Source of the DNA: CAXBNB01 sp049115735
GTDB lineage: Bacteria; Bacteroidota; Bacteroidia; Cytophagales; Cyclobacteriaceae
Length of the DNA stretch: 64,000 bases
Direction: 5' to 3'
Assembly: GCA_049115735.1 (NCBI GenBank)
Contig: JAGDZP010000014.1
Span: 1-64,000, forward strand
The notes under the pieces are model-generated. The model searched no databases and was not told where the DNA came from. It saw nothing but the letters and a program-made list of their open reading frames with translations. Made by a program: the position numbers and the translations under genes. This document shows, one piece after another, positions 62,547-64,000 of the stretch (its first letter is position 1; each line of letters begins with the position of its first letter).

Positions 62547-64000
62547 TTAAAAGCCTAGATTAACACCAAAACTGAAGGTTTTCACTTGAGGCACCTGAAC
62601 GCCTATCCAACCCTGTCCAATGTTTCTGTTTTGGAATCCGGAACCAGTGTTCACCACTTCAGGATCATAGCCGTCATAACCAGTGATTGTCAACAGGTTG
62701 TTCGCCATGACGTAAATACGAAGCTTCTGAATGTTCATCGCATCCAGCACGTTTTGTGGGAGGCTATAGCCTAGCGTCAACGACCTCAAACGGATGTAGT
62801 CTGCCTTGTGCAAGAACTTGTCATGTCTCTGCCCATTTCTCTGAGGGTCAAAACGGACATTGTTGCTCGTGCTACCATCAGCATTGACTACATTATCATA
62901 TCTCGAATTAGATACAAGCATTGGATAGTCAGCATCAGTGTTAGAAGCTGTCCAGGTATTGCCGATCATGTCGCTTCGCAATACTCCACTGCCGATTCTG
63001 GTTTGACTGTACTCAGCGCCATCATATATCCAGTTGCCACCGGAAAATGAGAAGTATGCTCCGAAATCAATGCCCTTGAAAGATGCATTTGTATTGAAAC
63101 CACCGAAATAAGTTGGTAGTGCTGTTTTGTCTGTATTGTCAAACAAATGAACTTTCAAGTTGTTACGAGTAGCTGGAATCAGGTTTCCTGTAGCAACAGT
63201 CTCACCTGTTTCTGCATAGATATCTGTATCCATTTCCTCGATGAGTTCATATCCTCCATCAGCATGTATACCAGCATATCTTGCTAACCTGAAGTAAGAA
63301 AGTGAGTTTCCTACATCAGTCACCAAACCGTTGGTTCTTACATTATACAATTGAGCTGTTTCATCAGTAAGCTTGGTTACTTCATTGCCATTGGTGGTGA
63401 AGTTAAAGCCTGCATCCAGTCTGAATCCATCTTTATCAATTACTATAGCTTTCAATGAGAACTCCATTCCCTTGTTAGTCATGTCTCCAATGTTTTTCCA
63501 AATAGTCCCAGCGTTACTGAAGATACCCGCAGACTGTGGAATCGGAACCTGGAATAACATATCAGCTACATTCTGTTGATAGTACACAATGGAACCTGAA
63601 AGTCTGTTATTCAACAACTCAAAATCAACTCCAACGTCGGTTGCAGTCGTTGTTTCCCAGGATACATCCTTGTTGCCAATACGGCTAAGTAAGTCTCCTG
63701 CACCAACATCGCCATAGCGTCCCCAGCCAGCATAAGAAGTGGCTGTCGCTAGTGGATCAATATTCGAGTTACCAGTTTGTCCATAACTAACCCTCACTTT
63801 CAGGAAATCAATTACAGACATATTTTCCATAAAAGACTCATCTGACATGATCCATCCGGCTGATAAAGCTGAGAATGTACCGTACCTGTTCTCTGGAACG
63901 AAAATTGAAGAACCATCTCTTCTTATGCTTGCTCCAAACAGGTATCTATCTCTGAATTTGTAGTTTAATCTACCGAAAGTTCCTCTAAAGTAGATTTCTC
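62547..64000 (-). CDS. susC: SusC-type TonB-dependent transporter, locus B (3' part, runs off the window)
   Basis: The frame is open from the stop at 62547 to the window edge. It starts within the barrel (EIYFRGTFGRLNYKFRDRYL), contains WETTTATDVGVDFELLNNRL and GYDGYDPEVVNTGSGF, and ends in an aromatic C-terminus (FSFGVNLGF). These are typical barrel sequences of SusC proteins. The N-terminal domains, and so whether it has an STN signalling domain, are not visible. An internal ATG at 63848 is not a real start. Confidence 0.95.
   Translation of the reverse strand, partial: EIYFRGTFGRLNYKFRDRYLFGASIRRDGSSIFVPENRYGTFSALSAGWIMSDESFMENMSVIDFLKVRVSYGQTGNSNIDPLATATSYAGWGRYGDVGAGDLLSRIGNKDVSWETTTATDVGVDFELLNNRLSGSIVYYQQNVADMLFQVPIPQSAGIFSNAGTIWKNIGDMTNKGMEFSLKAIVIDKDGFRLDAGFNFTTNGNEVTKLTDETAQLYNVRTNGLVTDVGNSLSYFRLARYAGIHADGGYELIEEMDTDIYAETGETVATGNLIPATRNNLKVHLFDNTDKTALPTYFGGFNTNASFKGIDFGAYFSFSGGNWIYDGAEYSQTRIGSGVLRSDMIGNTWTASNTDADYPMLVSNSRYDNVVNADGSTSNNVRFDPQRNGQRHDKFLHKADYIRLRSLTLGYSLPQNVLDAMNIQKLRIYVMANNLLTITGYDGYDPEVVNTGSGFQNRNIGQGWIGVQVPQVKTFSFGVNLGF

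Overview
The window is a chromosomal segment of a polysaccharide-degrading member of the Bacteroidota, most likely a marine Cytophagales-type bacterium. The evidence is two SusC/SusD pairs, a FecR/ECF-sigma pair, a type IX secretion (T9SS) C-terminal sorting domain, many lipoprotein glycosidases, FG-GAP/ASPIC proteins and moderate-to-low GC. No rRNA, tRNA or CRISPR was seen. Every gene but one (an acyl-CoA ligase at 44.2-45.9 kb) is on the minus strand, so transcription runs from high to low coordinates.

Locus A (16.0 to 1.4 kb) is a self-contained polysaccharide utilization locus: ECF sigma, FecR anti-sigma, SusC with an STN signalling domain, SusD, a strong terminator hairpin, GH2 lipoprotein, FG-GAP/ASPIC protein with T9SS tail, GH50-like lipoprotein and an enolase-superfamily sugar-acid dehydratase. 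A class III nucleotide cyclase lies beyond it (0.15-1.27 kb). Directly upstream (22.4-16.3 kb) is an operon of MFS sugar porter, cytoplasmic GH43, GH26-like lipoprotein, Gfo/Idh/MocA oxidoreductase and a phytanoyl-CoA-dioxygenase-like enzyme. Next to it lie a decayed HAD phosphatase and a small lipoprotein.

Locus B (64.0 to 46.2 kb, entering from beyond the right edge) has SusC (3' part only), SusD, a terminator hairpin, a second GH50-like lipoprotein, a large FG-GAP/ASPIC protein, a GH42-like enzyme, a GH42 beta-galactosidase interrupted by an in-frame TAG, a GH10-like enzyme, an epimerase-fold lipoprotein, a heparinase II/III-like protein and a remnant of an FAD oxidoreductase. Loci A and B share the module SusCD + GH50-like + FG-GAP/ASPIC. 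This suggests related galactan-type substrates (agar-like is the family-based guess), although no sulfatase, GH16, GH86 or GH117 is present in the window.

The most unusual region is 24.1-40.5 kb, a transport supercluster transcribed as ABC ATPase, ABC permease fused to a catalytically dead M1-peptidase-like domain, TolC-like channel, membrane-fusion lipoprotein, RND permease, a 1584-residue RND permease fused to a full ABC ATPase, and a second ABC permease. In the fusion protein the first strand of the ATPase is separated from its Walker A by a four-helix membrane insertion. A REP-associated tyrosine transposase flanked by palindromic repeats sits in the middle of the cluster. Between this cluster and the ligase lies a separate YtrA-type operon (ABC ATPase, permease, GntR regulator, GIN-like protein, small lipoprotein) with a clear palindromic operator in front of it.
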